From assembly GCF_019457905.1 (NCBI RefSeq), contig NZ_JAHZSV010000014.1:1-64000 (forward strand): 64,000 bases of DNA. The letters run 5' to 3'. The notes under the pieces were generated by a model, which searched no databases, had not been told where the DNA came from, and saw only the letters and a program-made list of their open reading frames with translations. Position 1 is the first letter of the stretch, and every line of letters begins with the position of its first letter. Positions 15,716 to 26,906 of this stretch are shown piece by piece. Made by a program: the position numbers and the translations under genes. The DNA comes from Flagellimonas abyssi. GTDB taxonomy: Bacteria; Bacteroidota; Bacteroidia; Flavobacteriales; Flavobacteriaceae.

Positions 15716-18178
15716 TTATTTCTTTAAGCTAAAGGTATAAATCTTCCCTTTTTCTGTTTCTATATCGTATAATGATGTTTCGGGTAATATTAATTCTTCA
15801 ATAGAAGAATTCTCAGATATTATTGGGTCTGCCACTTTACTACAAGTGAAGAACTTATTCCGATTTTCCCCTTGTGCTATTTTTAACTTTCCCGTTCCGA
15901 TATACTCAATTTCATTGGGGACCCTGAGCCGTAAATTGCCTCCTAAATTTGATTTTATTGAAGCGGCCACGAGTTTCTTGTTTTCCCATTCCATAGCTAC
16001 CACTTCAAATCCTCCTCTGGTCCTTAATCCACCTACGTATCCGGCATCAAGTGCGTCGGGAACTGCTGGTAGCAGATGGACACTACCGTCCGAACTTTGC
16101 AATAGCATTTCAGCAATTCCAGCGGTACATCCAAAGTTCCCATCGATTTGGAATGGAGGATGCGCATCGAACAAGTTGTTATAGGTTCCTCCCCCTCCTT
16201 GATTGATTCCTACAGGGGTCAATTGGTCTATGATTAATTTATAGGCGTGATTGCCATCCTGCATTTTGGCCCACCAATTTACCTTCCAGCCCATACTCCA
16301 TCCCGTAGAAATATCCCCTCTCTGCAGCAAGGTGTTCCTTGCAGCGGCAAAAAGTTTCGGTGTGCGATATGGAGAAACCTGATTGGACGGAAAAAGACCG
16401 TACAAATGGGAAATATGGCGATGATTGTCCTCTGGTGAGTCCACGTCGTCCAACCATTCCTGCAATTGGTTGTGCTTGCCAATCTGCATTGGGGGCAATT
16501 TGCTTCTCAACACTTTTAGCGAGTCTACGAAAGCGCTTTCCTTTCCCAAAACTTCCGTAGCTTGAATATAGGTGTTGAATACATCGAAAACCAATTGGTT
16601 GTCCATGGTAGATCCGGCGGTTATGGACGAACCTTGATGTGCTTCTGGGGCATTTTCGGGAGAATTTCCAGGAGCTATGACCAAATATGGGTACTTGGGG
16701 TGCTGCACCAGAAAATCTGCATAAAACTCAGCGGCTCCTTTAAAGATGGGGAGAGATGTTTTTAAGAAAGTGGTATCCCCAGTGTATAAATAGTGCTCCC
16801 AAAGATGCTGACTCGCCCAGGCTCCCCCACCGTTCCAGATACCCCAAAAGGCACCATCAATGGGTCCGGTAATCCTCCAAATATCAGTGTTGTGGTGTGC
16901 CATCCAGCCCCGTGTACCGTACATGGTCTTGGCTGTTTCCTGACCAGTTTCAGAGAGTTCTTTAACCATTTTTAGAAAGGGCTCGTGAAGTTCGGAGAGA
17001 TTGGTCCGCTCTGCAGGCCAATAGTTCATTTCCGCATTGATGTTGATGGTGTATTTACTGTCCCATGCGGGATTCATACTTTGGTTCCATATACCTTGAA
17101 GGTTTGCAGGTTGCCCACCCGGTTGGGATGAGGATATGAGCAAATATCTCCCATATTGAAAGTATAATGCAACAAATGATGGGTCCTCCGTATTCCTGAA
17201 ATTGGCCAGACGTTCATCCGTGGGCTGCTTTGAAGCTTCCGTTTCCCCGAAGTCCAAAACGACTCTGTTGAACAATTCTTGGTATCTTTTTATGTGGTCG
17301 GATATTAGGACTTTATAATCTTTATCAATACCCGCATCCAAAAATCCTCTTGCACGTAGCACTTCATCACCGCTCAAATCTTGGTAGGAGTTGAAATTGC
17401 TGGCAATCGAAACCATCAAAATGGCTTCGTCCGCATGTTCCACCGTAATTGAGGTATCTGCTTGGGTTATCCTTCCATTTTGGGCCTTTAGTCCCATTAG
17501 GGCATTGAATTCCACTTTGCCCTCAATACCTTCGTGATCGCTGGTTCTGCCCCAAAGAGAGATTTGGTTACCTGGCTTGGTCTCTATTCTTGAATTGGCG
17601 TGGGGAGTGGTGAAATTGGCGGTAAAGTCAATTTTACCTGGCTTGCTGGCAGTAACGCGAATGACCAAAAGTCTATCGGTCAACGATACAAAAGATTCTC
17701 TCGTAAAGGTAACACAATTGATTTTATAAGAGATTTTACTAATCGCATTGCTGATATCCAACTCTCTGTAATAGTCTTGATAGTCTGTATGGTTGGGAAA
17801 GGATAGTTCCAGATTTCCTACAGGTTGAAACATTTGGCCATGCGATTTTTTGGTAATGATCTTATCGTTCGCCAATTTTTCTGCTGCTTTATATTTCCCA
17901 TTAAAAATGAGTTCCCGGACTTTGGGAAGGGCCTCAAGTGCATTTGGATTGTCATTTCTATTGGGGCTTCCGCTCCAAACCGTATGTTCGTTGAGCTGGA
18001 ATATTTCTGTGTCCACATTACCATATACCATTGCCCCCAAACGACCATTGCCCAAAGGCAGCGCATTTTCCCACGTATCTCCTGAGGGCTCGTCATACCA
18101 AAGTTTTAAGTCATCTGAATGCTGTCCAAAAAATGAAATTGGAAAACAGAAGACAATCAAATAAAATGACCATTTCAT
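15716..18178 (-). CDS. GH95 alpha-L-fucosidase / alpha-L-galactosidase
   Basis: An 820-residue exported glycosidase with signal peptide (ending SFFGQ). The N-terminal beta-domain (LWYDEPSGDTWENALPLGNGRLGAMVYG) is characteristic of GH95. The (alpha/alpha)6 catalytic barrel contains ININAEMNYWPAE, with Asn379 and Asn381 matching the asparagine pair of the inverting family mechanism, and QIDGNFGCTAGIAEMLL with Asp679. RHISHLYGLFPS is another family block. GH95 enzymes remove terminal alpha-L-fucose or alpha-L-galactose; the latter activity is known on complex arabinoxylans. The gene is divergent from the CE1 operon and shares its 381-base promoter region. Which L-sugar it prefers cannot be read from the sequence. 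Confidence 0.9.
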   Translation of the reverse strand: MKWSFYLIVFCFPISFFGQHSDDLKLWYDEPSGDTWENALPLGNGRLGAMVYGNVDTEIFQLNEHTVWSGSPNRNDNPNALEALPKVRELIFNGKYKAAEKLANDKIITKKSHGQMFQPVGNLELSFPNHTDYQDYYRELDISNAISKISYKINCVTFTRESFVSLTDRLLVIRVTASKPGKIDFTANFTTPHANSRIETKPGNQISLWGRTSDHEGIEGKVEFNALMGLKAQNGRITQADTSITVEHADEAILMVSIASNFNSYQDLSGDEVLRARGFLDAGIDKDYKVLISDHIKRYQELFNRVVLDFGETEASKQPTDERLANFRNTEDPSFVALYFQYGRYLLISSSQPGGQPANLQGIWNQSMNPAWDSKYTININAEMNYWPAERTNLSELHEPFLKMVKELSETGQETAKTMYGTRGWMAHHNTDIWRITGPIDGAFWGIWNGGGAWASQHLWEHYLYTGDTTFLKTSLPIFKGAAEFYADFLVQHPKYPYLVIAPGNSPENAPEAHQGSSITAGSTMDNQLVFDVFNTYIQATEVLGKESAFVDSLKVLRSKLPPMQIGKHNQLQEWLDDVDSPEDNHRHISHLYGLFPSNQVSPYRTPKLFAAARNTLLQRGDISTGWSMGWKVNWWAKMQDGNHAYKLIIDQLTPVGINQGGGGTYNNLFDAHPPFQIDGNFGCTAGIAEMLLQSSDGSVHLLPAVPDALDAGYVGGLRTRGGFEVVAMEWENKKLVAASIKSNLGGNLRLRVPNEIEYIGTGKLKIAQGENRNKFFTCSKVADPIISENSSIEELILPETSLYDIETEKGKIYTFSLKK

Positions 18179-18275
18179 ATACTAACAATTAATTTTAAAA
18201 CTGGCTACGGGTTCATGATTAAGGTGTTCAATATACACATGTTATTCCTTGTGTAAAATAATAGTTGTGTTTAGT

Positions 18276-18325
18276 ATACCAATACTTTTAGTTTTGGTAT
18301 GAGGTAGTTCCTCTCGAACTAACTC
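18276..18325. promoter_or_regulatory. two adjacent dyads in the GH95/CE1 divergent promoter region
   Basis: Dyad 1: ATACCAA (18276-18282) with TTGGTAT (18294-18300), perfect 7-bp arms. Dyad 2, immediately next: GAGGTAGTTC (18301-18310) with GAACTAACTC (18316-18325), 9 of 10 pairs. They sit about 100 bases upstream of GH95 and 235 bases upstream of the esterase gene, in the 381-base intergenic region (18179-18559), which otherwise shows no gene. They could be operators or a leader structure. Confidence 0.4.
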
Positions 18326-18544
18326 TATTGTACTGATTCACGCTGGTTTTCAAGAATTTCTCCCAGATTCATTTCCAATGTGTTAAATAAACACTTATAT
18401 TGGTGCCAGAAAACACGATATACAATTTACTCCAACGCTCAGATTGTCTTAATGACTTCATTATGCACAATGGAGATAATTGAACCGTATAGAACTATTT
18501 CATGACGACCAATAAATGATCAATTAGAATCTAAAAAGAATTAA

Positions 18545-19675
<1,131 letters not shown>

Positions 19676-19695
19676 ATCAGGCTAAAGAAAATACC

Positions 19696-20886
19696 ATGAA
19701 AATTGCAAGTTCGTTTAATGTCACCTTAGCATTTCTATTTGTATCAGCTCTCTGTTTTGGTCAACAGGCTAATGTAAACCTGGACTATAATCCGCAGGAG
19801 GATACCGAAGGACTTATACCCTTTAGTGCACCGATAAATTCTCCTGAAGTGCATAATAACCAAACTGTTACGTTTCAAGTGAAAGCACCTGAGGCCCAAA
19901 AAGTGGAATTGAATCCCGGAGCCATCAATACCGCTCTGGGCAAGGGTAGGGAACCTATCCCTTTTACAAAAGGAGAGGATGGGGTTTGGACATTGACCAT
20001 TGGACCACTTCCTCCTGATATGTATGCTTACCATCTTCGGGTGGACGGCGTGCAAATGGCGGACCCCAACAATACGTATGCGGCATTTACGGCCATGCCT
20101 CCCTATAGTGAATTGATCGTGCATGGCGATGGGCCAGCGTACTATGATGCAAAAAACGTACCCCACGGAAATGTTACCCGTCACATTTATCATTCTGATG
20201 TAACTCAGGGCGAACGTGAACTGTATGTATACACACCGCCCGGCTACGATTCAAGTAAAAAGTATCCGGTACTCTATTTATTGGGGGGAAGTGGTGAACT
20301 GCCTTCGAATTGGGTGTACGATGGCAGGGTGAATTTCATCATGGACAATCTTTTGGCGGAAAACAAAGCCAAGCCTATGATCATTGCTATTCCCAACAAC
20401 CAAGTGATTCATCGGAATCACCCACAGCATTCCGAGCTCACTTTCGACATTTTTGAAAAAGAACTCAGAAACCATGTTATACCCGTGGTTGATGAAAGTT
20501 ACAGCACCATCCAAAACCCTGAGGGAAGGGCAATATCAGGATTGTCTATGGGAGGTCGACATAGTATGTTTATAGGTTTCCGTTCGCTCGATTTATTTGC
20601 AAATTTTGGTATTCTCAGTGCCGGGGATACGGATGCTGAGACCTCGTTGTCCCACTTTTTGAACGATTCCGAAGTAAACAACAAGGTAGACTATCTTTTT
20701 GTGGGGCAGGGCACCAAGGAAGCCGAAGGTTTTTTCAACGCAAGGGTCCAGGGTCTTGTCGGTGCATTAAATAAGCATGATATAGAACACGAATACTATG
20801 TAGGTGGTAACGGTGGGCATGACTGGTCCACTTGGCGTCATCTGTTGTATTATCGATTCTTGCCCAATCTTTGGCAGAACAATTAA
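19696..20886 (+). CDS. second CE1-type esterase with E-set domain
   Basis: A 396-residue paralogue of the preceding gene with the same layout: signal peptide (to about residue 23, LCFGQ), E-set/CBM48-like domain ending near KNVPHGNVTRHIYHS, and an alpha/beta hydrolase domain with Ser284 (ISGLSMGG) and His375 (GGHDWSTWRH). The GGHDW-W-H pattern is closer to classical CE1 feruloyl esterases than the first copy. Sequences differ enough that the two probably act on different esters or linkages. It lies 11 bases upstream of the type B carboxylesterase. Confidence 0.85.
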   Translation: MKIASSFNVTLAFLFVSALCFGQQANVNLDYNPQEDTEGLIPFSAPINSPEVHNNQTVTFQVKAPEAQKVELNPGAINTALGKGREPIPFTKGEDGVWTLTIGPLPPDMYAYHLRVDGVQMADPNNTYAAFTAMPPYSELIVHGDGPAYYDAKNVPHGNVTRHIYHSDVTQGERELYVYTPPGYDSSKKYPVLYLLGGSGELPSNWVYDGRVNFIMDNLLAENKAKPMIIAIPNNQVIHRNHPQHSELTFDIFEKELRNHVIPVVDESYSTIQNPEGRAISGLSMGGRHSMFIGFRSLDLFANFGILSAGDTDAETSLSHFLNDSEVNNKVDYLFVGQGTKEAEGFFNARVQGLVGALNKHDIEHEYYVGGNGGHDWSTWRHLLYYRFLPNLWQNN

Positions 20887-20897
20887 ATCGTATTTAA

Positions 20898-22460
20898 ATG
20901 AAAAATAGAAGCTTACTCCTAGTTGCAATCACACTGATTTTTTTCAGTTCCTGTGCAGAACAAAAGCAGGAACCGGGTCTGGTAAAGACTACCAACGGAA
21001 TGGTACAAGGTTCGGTTGAAGGTGATCTGACCGTTTTCAAAGGAATTCCCTTTGCCGCACCTCCGGTGGGAAACCTTCGGTGGAAGGCCCCACAGCCCAT
21101 AGAACCTTGGGACGGTGTAAAAAAGACCACCGAATTTGGACCTGCCCCCATGCAGGGCGGCAATCCGCCTTCAGGAAAAAGCGAGGACTGTCTTTATCTA
21201 AATATCTGGAGCCCTGCAAAATCCATGGACGAAAAAATCCCGGTTTTGGTCTGGATTTATGGGGGTGGATTTAGCTTCGGTTCCACCTCAGAGCCAGTTT
21301 ATGATGGCACAAACCTCGCCAAAAAAGGAGTCATTTTGGTCAGCATACCCTATCGTGTGGGTCAATTGGGCTTTTTGGCCCATCCAGAACTCAGTGCAGA
21401 AAATCCCAATAATGTTTCAGGAAACTACGGATTGATGGACATGATTGCCGGTTTGCAATGGATTCAGGAAAATATTGCTGCTTTTGGGGGTGACCCGGAC
21501 AAAGTGGCCATCTTTGGTGAATCAGCGGGTGGCATTGCGGTAAGCATGCTCTGTGCCTCTCCCTTGGCCAAAGGGCTGTTTCAGGGTGCTATTTCCCAAA
21601 GTGGTGGCTCTTTTGGACCGTCAAGGCCAACTACATTTCCCGGTGAAAATATGAAAACCCTTGAAGTTGCCGAACAAGACGGGGTCAGCTATGCCGAAAA
21701 CGCGGGTGCCTCAACGTTGGAAGAATTGCGGGACATCCCGGCGGAAAAATTGCCTATGGGCATGGGTATGGGCGGCGGATGGCCCATTGTTGATGGTTAC
21801 GTGATTCCTGATGACCAGTTTACGCTGTATGAATCAGGAAAGTATAATGACGTTCCCGTGTTGATTGGCTATAATTCTGATGAAGGTGCCAGTTTCTCTC
21901 TGGAAAAAGACCCCAAAAAACATACAGAAAGTGTACATCTCCGTTATGGTCCGTATGCCGATTCGCTGTTGGCGGCTTATCCCTTGGAAGATAATGAAGT
22001 GACCAAAACGGCCCGTGACTTGGCCCGTGATGCCGCTTTTGGATGGCAGACATGGAGCTGGGCAAGGCTTCAGGCCAAAACCGGGGATTCCAAGGTGTTC
22101 TATTATTATTTTGACCAGCACCCAGACTACCCCGAAGATTCACCCAAGTATGGATATGGTTCTCCGCACGGCCAAGAAGTGGCATACGTCTTCCTTAATC
22201 TTAACAATCCTGATTTAAGTGAAACGGATACGCAAATTTCAGAAGCTATGGGCGCCTATTGGACCAATTTTGCCAAATACGGGGACCCCAATGGTGAGGG
22301 AATGCCCAATTGGCCTGCCTTCAACAATGAGACCAAACAAGTCATGTATTTTCAACAAGAACCAAAGGTTGGTGGAGTGCCAAGCGAGGCTGCTTTGGAA
22401 GTGCTTGACCACTATTTTGAATGGCGGCGAACCCCTGAAGGAAAGGAGTGGGCCCAGTAA
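20898..22460 (+). CDS. type B carboxylesterase lipoprotein
   Basis: A 520-residue serine esterase with a lipoprotein signal (IFFSSC at about residue 16-17). The fold shows the family start VKTTNGMVQGSVEGDLTVFKGIP, the oxyanion GGGFSFGS, the nucleophile elbow FGESAGG (Ser209), an acidic residue in NSDEGASF and His in GSPHGQEVAYVF. Type B carboxylesterases cleave a range of carboxylic esters. In this operon the natural candidate is an ester on a plant or algal cell-wall oligosaccharide. It is anchored to a membrane facing the periplasm or cell surface, and is packed between CE1 and GH127 genes (3-base gap downstream). Confidence 0.88.
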   Translation: MKNRSLLLVAITLIFFSSCAEQKQEPGLVKTTNGMVQGSVEGDLTVFKGIPFAAPPVGNLRWKAPQPIEPWDGVKKTTEFGPAPMQGGNPPSGKSEDCLYLNIWSPAKSMDEKIPVLVWIYGGGFSFGSTSEPVYDGTNLAKKGVILVSIPYRVGQLGFLAHPELSAENPNNVSGNYGLMDMIAGLQWIQENIAAFGGDPDKVAIFGESAGGIAVSMLCASPLAKGLFQGAISQSGGSFGPSRPTTFPGENMKTLEVAEQDGVSYAENAGASTLEELRDIPAEKLPMGMGMGGGWPIVDGYVIPDDQFTLYESGKYNDVPVLIGYNSDEGASFSLEKDPKKHTESVHLRYGPYADSLLAAYPLEDNEVTKTARDLARDAAFGWQTWSWARLQAKTGDSKVFYYYFDQHPDYPEDSPKYGYGSPHGQEVAYVFLNLNNPDLSETDTQISEAMGAYWTNFAKYGDPNGEGMPNWPAFNNETKQVMYFQQEPKVGGVPSEAALEVLDHYFEWRRTPEGKEWAQ

Positions 22461-22463
22461 AAA

Positions 22464-24860
22464 ATGTATATGATTAAGAATAGGTTACCCTCGATTTCAA
22501 CTCTTTTTTTGAGCCTTTTATTTTTTTGTAATGGGCATGCACAAGAAAAACTATATCCCAACACATTTGACTTAAATCAAATAACTCTACTCGAAGGACC
22601 ATTTAAAACAGCTAGGGATTTAAATATTGAGGTGCTTTTGCAATATGATATGGACCGATTGTTGGCCCCTTATCGTAAAGAGGCTGGATTGGAACCGAAG
22701 GCTCCTGCCTATCCCAATTGGGAGGGGTTGGATGGTCACGTTGGGGGGCATTATCTGTCTGCAATGGCCATGAACTATGCGGCTACGGGAAATGAAGAAT
22801 GCAAACGACGCATGGACTATATGGTTGAAGAACTCAAGCTCTGTCAACAAGCCAATGCCAAAAACAATCCGGAGTGGGGTGTGGGTTATGCGGGCGGTTT
22901 TCCCAATAGCGATAAGTTGTGGTCCACGTTTAAAAAAGGCGACTTTAGTATTTATTTTTCATCATGGGCACCGTGGTACAATTTGCACAAAACCTATGCT
23001 GGACTAAGGGATGCATGGCTTTATGGTGACAATGAGGAGGCAAAGGCCATTTTCTTGAATTTCTGTGATTGGGGTATCGGCCTCACTTCTAAACTTACAG
23101 ATGAACAAATTCAAGAAATGTTGGATATGGAGCACGGTGGTATCAATGAAAGCTATGTGGATGCCTATCAAATTAGTGGTGACAAGAAGTATTTGGAGGC
23201 CGCCAAACGATTTTCCCACAACGACTTGTTGGACCCGCTTTCAAAGGGAATCGACAATTTGGACAATATGCATGCCAATACCCAGATTCCCAAATTTGTG
23301 GGGTTTGAGCGCATTGCGGAACTGGAAGATGCACAAAACTATGGTGATGCAAGTACATTTTTTTGGGAAACCGTGGTCAATAATCGCACCTTGGCCTTTG
23401 GTGGAAACAGCAGAAAGGAGCACTTTGCCAGTGTGGCCTCCAGTATTGATTATGTGAACAATATTGATGGTCCTGAGACCTGCAATACATACAATATGTT
23501 GAAGTTGACCGAGGACCTTTTCAGAATGCATCCCGAGGCCAAATATGTGGATTATTATGAAAAAGCCCTGTACAACCACATCCTCTCTACACAACATCCG
23601 GTGCATGGGGGGTATATATACTTTACTTCTGCCAGGCCCCGTCATTATCGGGTGTATTCCGCACCCAATGAAGCCATGTGGTGCTGTGTGGGAACGGGCA
23701 TGGAAAATCATGGCAAATACAATCAGTTTATTTATACAAAAGCCAAAGATTCCTTATTCCTTAACCTTTTTGTGCCTTCAGAACTGGATTGGGAAGAAAA
23801 GGGAATACAAGTGAAACAGGAAACGGATTTTCCTTACGCTGAAACCTCCAAAGTGACCATCACCGAAGGAAATTCAGAATTTGAACTATTGTTGCGCTAT
23901 CCGAATTGGGTGGCAAAGGGAGCATTTTCAATAACGATCAATGGCAAAACCTTTGCCCATTCAGAAACCCCATCGTCCTATGTTTCTATCAACAGAAAAT
24001 GGAAAAAGGGTGATGTTGTGGAGGTTTCATTTCCAATGACCAACCATATTGAACATCTGCCCAATGTGCCCCAATACATTGCATTTTTCCACGGACCCAT
24101 TTTGCTCGGGGCAAAAACAGGAACGGAGGATTTGGAAGGACTCATTGCGGATGACAGTCGATTTGGACAATATGCCAGCGGAGAACAGCTTCCAGTGGAC
24201 AAGGCTCCCATACTTATTGATGATAATTTGGAAACCATTGCGGACAAACTAAATCCAATCCAAGGAAAGCCTCTTCACTATACTTTGAATGTGAAAATGG
24301 TCAATCCCAAAAACCTGGAATTAGAACCTTTTTATCAAATTCATGATGCCCGATATATGATGTATTGGCTGGCCCTATCGGAATCAGGATACAAGGGCTA
24401 TTTGGATTCATTGTCCAATATAGAGAAGAAAAAACTCGATTTGGAACGGAGGACGGTTGATTATGTGGCCACAGGAGAGCAACAGCCAGAATCTGACCAT
24501 TACATGGAAGAAACCCACTCCAATTCGGGCAACTCTAATGATGATTTTTGGCGAGAGGCCAGCGATGAAGGATATTTTAGCTATAAAATGGCCACGGGTT
24601 CAGAATCCAATCTAAACCTATTGGTGCGCTACTGGGGATTCGAATGGGGCCAACGAAAGTTTGACATCTATGTCGATAATGAAAAGTTGGCCACAGTGGA
24701 CAATACCAAAAAATACAATATCAGTCAATTCAAACAAGAGACGTATCCCATTCCTGAATCACTTTTAAAAGAAAAAGAATTTGTCCGTGTAAAATTTGTG
24801 GCTCACCCCAACAGTTCGTCCAGCGCGGTGTATGACGTACGCTTGGTAAGGCCAAATTAA
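22464..24860 (+). CDS. GH127 beta-L-arabinofuranosidase family protein
   Basis: A 798-residue exported protein (signal peptide to about residue 27, NGHAQ; the ATG at 22470 is an alternative start). It has the DUF1680/GH127 layout: an N-terminal (alpha/alpha)6 barrel followed by beta-sandwich domains. Key residues of the zinc-thiolate site known from Bifidobacterium HypBA1 are in place: Glu338 and Cys340 in GPETCNTYNML, and Cys407-Cys408 in MWCCVGTGMENH, the first of which should be the cysteine nucleophile. GH127 removes beta-L-arabinofuranose; related members of this clan act on other sugars, so the specificity is a family-level call. It sits 11 bases before the GH51 gene, consistent with L-arabinose release. 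Confidence 0.88.
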   Translation: MYMIKNRLPSISTLFLSLLFFCNGHAQEKLYPNTFDLNQITLLEGPFKTARDLNIEVLLQYDMDRLLAPYRKEAGLEPKAPAYPNWEGLDGHVGGHYLSAMAMNYAATGNEECKRRMDYMVEELKLCQQANAKNNPEWGVGYAGGFPNSDKLWSTFKKGDFSIYFSSWAPWYNLHKTYAGLRDAWLYGDNEEAKAIFLNFCDWGIGLTSKLTDEQIQEMLDMEHGGINESYVDAYQISGDKKYLEAAKRFSHNDLLDPLSKGIDNLDNMHANTQIPKFVGFERIAELEDAQNYGDASTFFWETVVNNRTLAFGGNSRKEHFASVASSIDYVNNIDGPETCNTYNMLKLTEDLFRMHPEAKYVDYYEKALYNHILSTQHPVHGGYIYFTSARPRHYRVYSAPNEAMWCCVGTGMENHGKYNQFIYTKAKDSLFLNLFVPSELDWEEKGIQVKQETDFPYAETSKVTITEGNSEFELLLRYPNWVAKGAFSITINGKTFAHSETPSSYVSINRKWKKGDVVEVSFPMTNHIEHLPNVPQYIAFFHGPILLGAKTGTEDLEGLIADDSRFGQYASGEQLPVDKAPILIDDNLETIADKLNPIQGKPLHYTLNVKMVNPKNLELEPFYQIHDARYMMYWLALSESGYKGYLDSLSNIEKKKLDLERRTVDYVATGEQQPESDHYMEETHSNSGNSNDDFWREASDEGYFSYKMATGSESNLNLLVRYWGFEWGQRKFDIYVDNEKLATVDNTKKYNISQFKQETYPIPESLLKEKEFVRVKFVAHPNSSSSAVYDVRLVRPN

Positions 24861-24871
24861 GTAGAAACAAT

Positions 24872-26860
24872 ATGAAATTAAATGAACATCTTCGAAACCA
24901 CAGAACCGTTTTTATACTGTTGTTCATTCTCATTTGCTTATGGGGTACCGCTCTGGAGGCTCAAGTGCCCAGTGGTGGTAAAAAAATAAGCGATGAATTG
25001 TTGGGCCTCTTTTTTGAGGATATCAACTATGCGGCTGATGGCGGACTGTATGCCGAAATGGTTCAAAATAGGTCCTTTGAATACGACCCTACCGAACAAC
25101 AGGGATGGAATCCATTTTCATTTTGGGAATATATGGAACCGGGGTATTCCTACGGGAGAATCGGCGTGGAGACCTCAGACCCCGTCCATGAAAACAACCC
25201 ACATTATATGGTGGTCGATGCGGAATTTATTGGTAATTACGAAGAACACGAAGGACAATCAGGAGTGGGAATCAAAAATTTGGGCTTCGATGGAATGGTG
25301 GTCAAGGCTGGTGACATCTATAATTTCTCTGTGTTTCTGAAACAATTGAGCAATGCCCCCGTAACCTTGGATATTAGTTTGCAGGGCACTGACGGCACCG
25401 TTTTGGCCGAAAACAAAATTCAGAGTACTTCCAAGGATTGGAAAAAATACACCACAAATTTGGTGCCTTCCCAAAGCAGGGACACCACCCACCTGGTCAT
25501 CTTGGCCACCACCAAAGGCAAATTTGCCATGGATGTGGTTTCACTTTTCCCTGAAAAGACCTTTAAAAATCGTCCCAACGGATTACGGTTGGATATGGCC
25601 CAACTTTTAGCGGATATGGAACCCAAGTTTATCCGGTTTCCTGGAGGGTGTCTAGTACACGGTGATGGTTTGCACAATATGTATCGATGGAAAAATACCA
25701 TTGGACCCATTGAACAGCGAGTGGAACAGCGCAATATCTGGGGGTACCATCAAACAGCCGGTTTGGGATATTTTGAATATTTCCAGTTCTGTGAGGACAT
25801 CGGTGCAAAGCCTGTACCCGTGGTTCCTGCAGGTGTGAGTTGCCAGAATTCCGGAGGCACATGGAGAATTGGGGGAAAGGGACAACAGGCACTTCCCATG
25901 GATGAGATGAATGAGTATATTCAGGAAGTATTGGATTTGATTGAATGGGCAAATGGGCCGGCCACCTCTGAATGGGGCAGCAAGCGGGCAGCCGCAGGTC
26001 ACCCCGAACCCTTCAACCTGGAATATGTCGGCATTGGGAATGAAGACAAAATGACTCCAGAATTTGAGGAACGATTTACCATGCTCTACCAAGCCGTAAA
26101 GCAAAAACATCCAGAAATTACGGTCATTGGTACCGTAGGTCCATTTTTGGATGGGGAAGATTTTGAAAAGGGATGGGAAATAAGCAACAAATTGAAGCTT
26201 CCCATGGTGGATGAACACTATTATATTGAACCTGACTGGTATTTGGGCAACCAAGAGCGGTATGACACATATGATAGAAAGAAAGCCCAGGTGTATTTGG
26301 GTGAATATGCATCCTGGGGCAACAAACTCTATAATGCCATAGCAGAAGCGGTCCATCTAACGGCCATTGAAAGAAACGGTGATGTGGTCAAAATGGCTTC
26401 CTATGCACCCTTGTTGGCCAAAAAAGGACATACCCAATGGTCAACCGATATGGTGTTTTTTGATAATACCACCTTGTGCCCGACCCCCAATTTTTATGTC
26501 CAAAAGCTCTTTATGAAAAATAGTGGCGATCATTACTATGAAAATGTCGTCAACTTTTCAAAGAAGGATACCACATTGGCGGCTTCCACAGTGATGGATA
26601 GCAATACAGGAGATGTTATCCTAAAAATGGTCAATGCGGGAAAGGCGCCAAAAAATATGGAGGTAAACCTTTCCAAATTTAAGAATAGGGTTTCCAAAGC
26701 AACATTGACCGTGCTTACAGGAGATCCTGAAGCTGAAAACACTTTCGACAACCCAGACAATGTCGTTCCGGTCACAGAGGAGTACAGTGTGGACAAAAAA
26801 TTCATGTATTCCGCACCTGCAATGTCATTGAGCGTCATCAGAATTAAGACAAAAACATAA
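24872..26860 (+). CDS. GH51 alpha-L-arabinofuranosidase
   Basis: A 662-residue protein with a signal peptide (to about residue 31, LEAQ). The start KISDELLGLFFEDINYAADGGLYAEMVQNRSFE is the family hallmark. A CBM4-like insert (about 95-230) precedes the TIM barrel (MEPKFIRFPGG). The acid/base is Glu391 in VGIGNEDKM and the nucleophile Glu478 in YLGEYASWG. A C-terminal beta-sandwich closes the protein. GH51 retaining enzymes remove alpha-L-arabinofuranose from arabinan, arabinoxylan and arabinogalactan. With GH127 and GH43 it makes arabinose the best supported product of this locus. Confidence 0.93.
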   Translation: MKLNEHLRNHRTVFILLFILICLWGTALEAQVPSGGKKISDELLGLFFEDINYAADGGLYAEMVQNRSFEYDPTEQQGWNPFSFWEYMEPGYSYGRIGVETSDPVHENNPHYMVVDAEFIGNYEEHEGQSGVGIKNLGFDGMVVKAGDIYNFSVFLKQLSNAPVTLDISLQGTDGTVLAENKIQSTSKDWKKYTTNLVPSQSRDTTHLVILATTKGKFAMDVVSLFPEKTFKNRPNGLRLDMAQLLADMEPKFIRFPGGCLVHGDGLHNMYRWKNTIGPIEQRVEQRNIWGYHQTAGLGYFEYFQFCEDIGAKPVPVVPAGVSCQNSGGTWRIGGKGQQALPMDEMNEYIQEVLDLIEWANGPATSEWGSKRAAAGHPEPFNLEYVGIGNEDKMTPEFEERFTMLYQAVKQKHPEITVIGTVGPFLDGEDFEKGWEISNKLKLPMVDEHYYIEPDWYLGNQERYDTYDRKKAQVYLGEYASWGNKLYNAIAEAVHLTAIERNGDVVKMASYAPLLAKKGHTQWSTDMVFFDNTTLCPTPNFYVQKLFMKNSGDHYYENVVNFSKKDTTLAASTVMDSNTGDVILKMVNAGKAPKNMEVNLSKFKNRVSKATLTVLTGDPEAENTFDNPDNVVPVTEEYSVDKKFMYSAPAMSLSVIRIKTKT

Positions 26861-26906
26861 GTTCAAGAAGCAAAACTTACAACAACAGCAGCAATACTAA
26901 ATCAGC

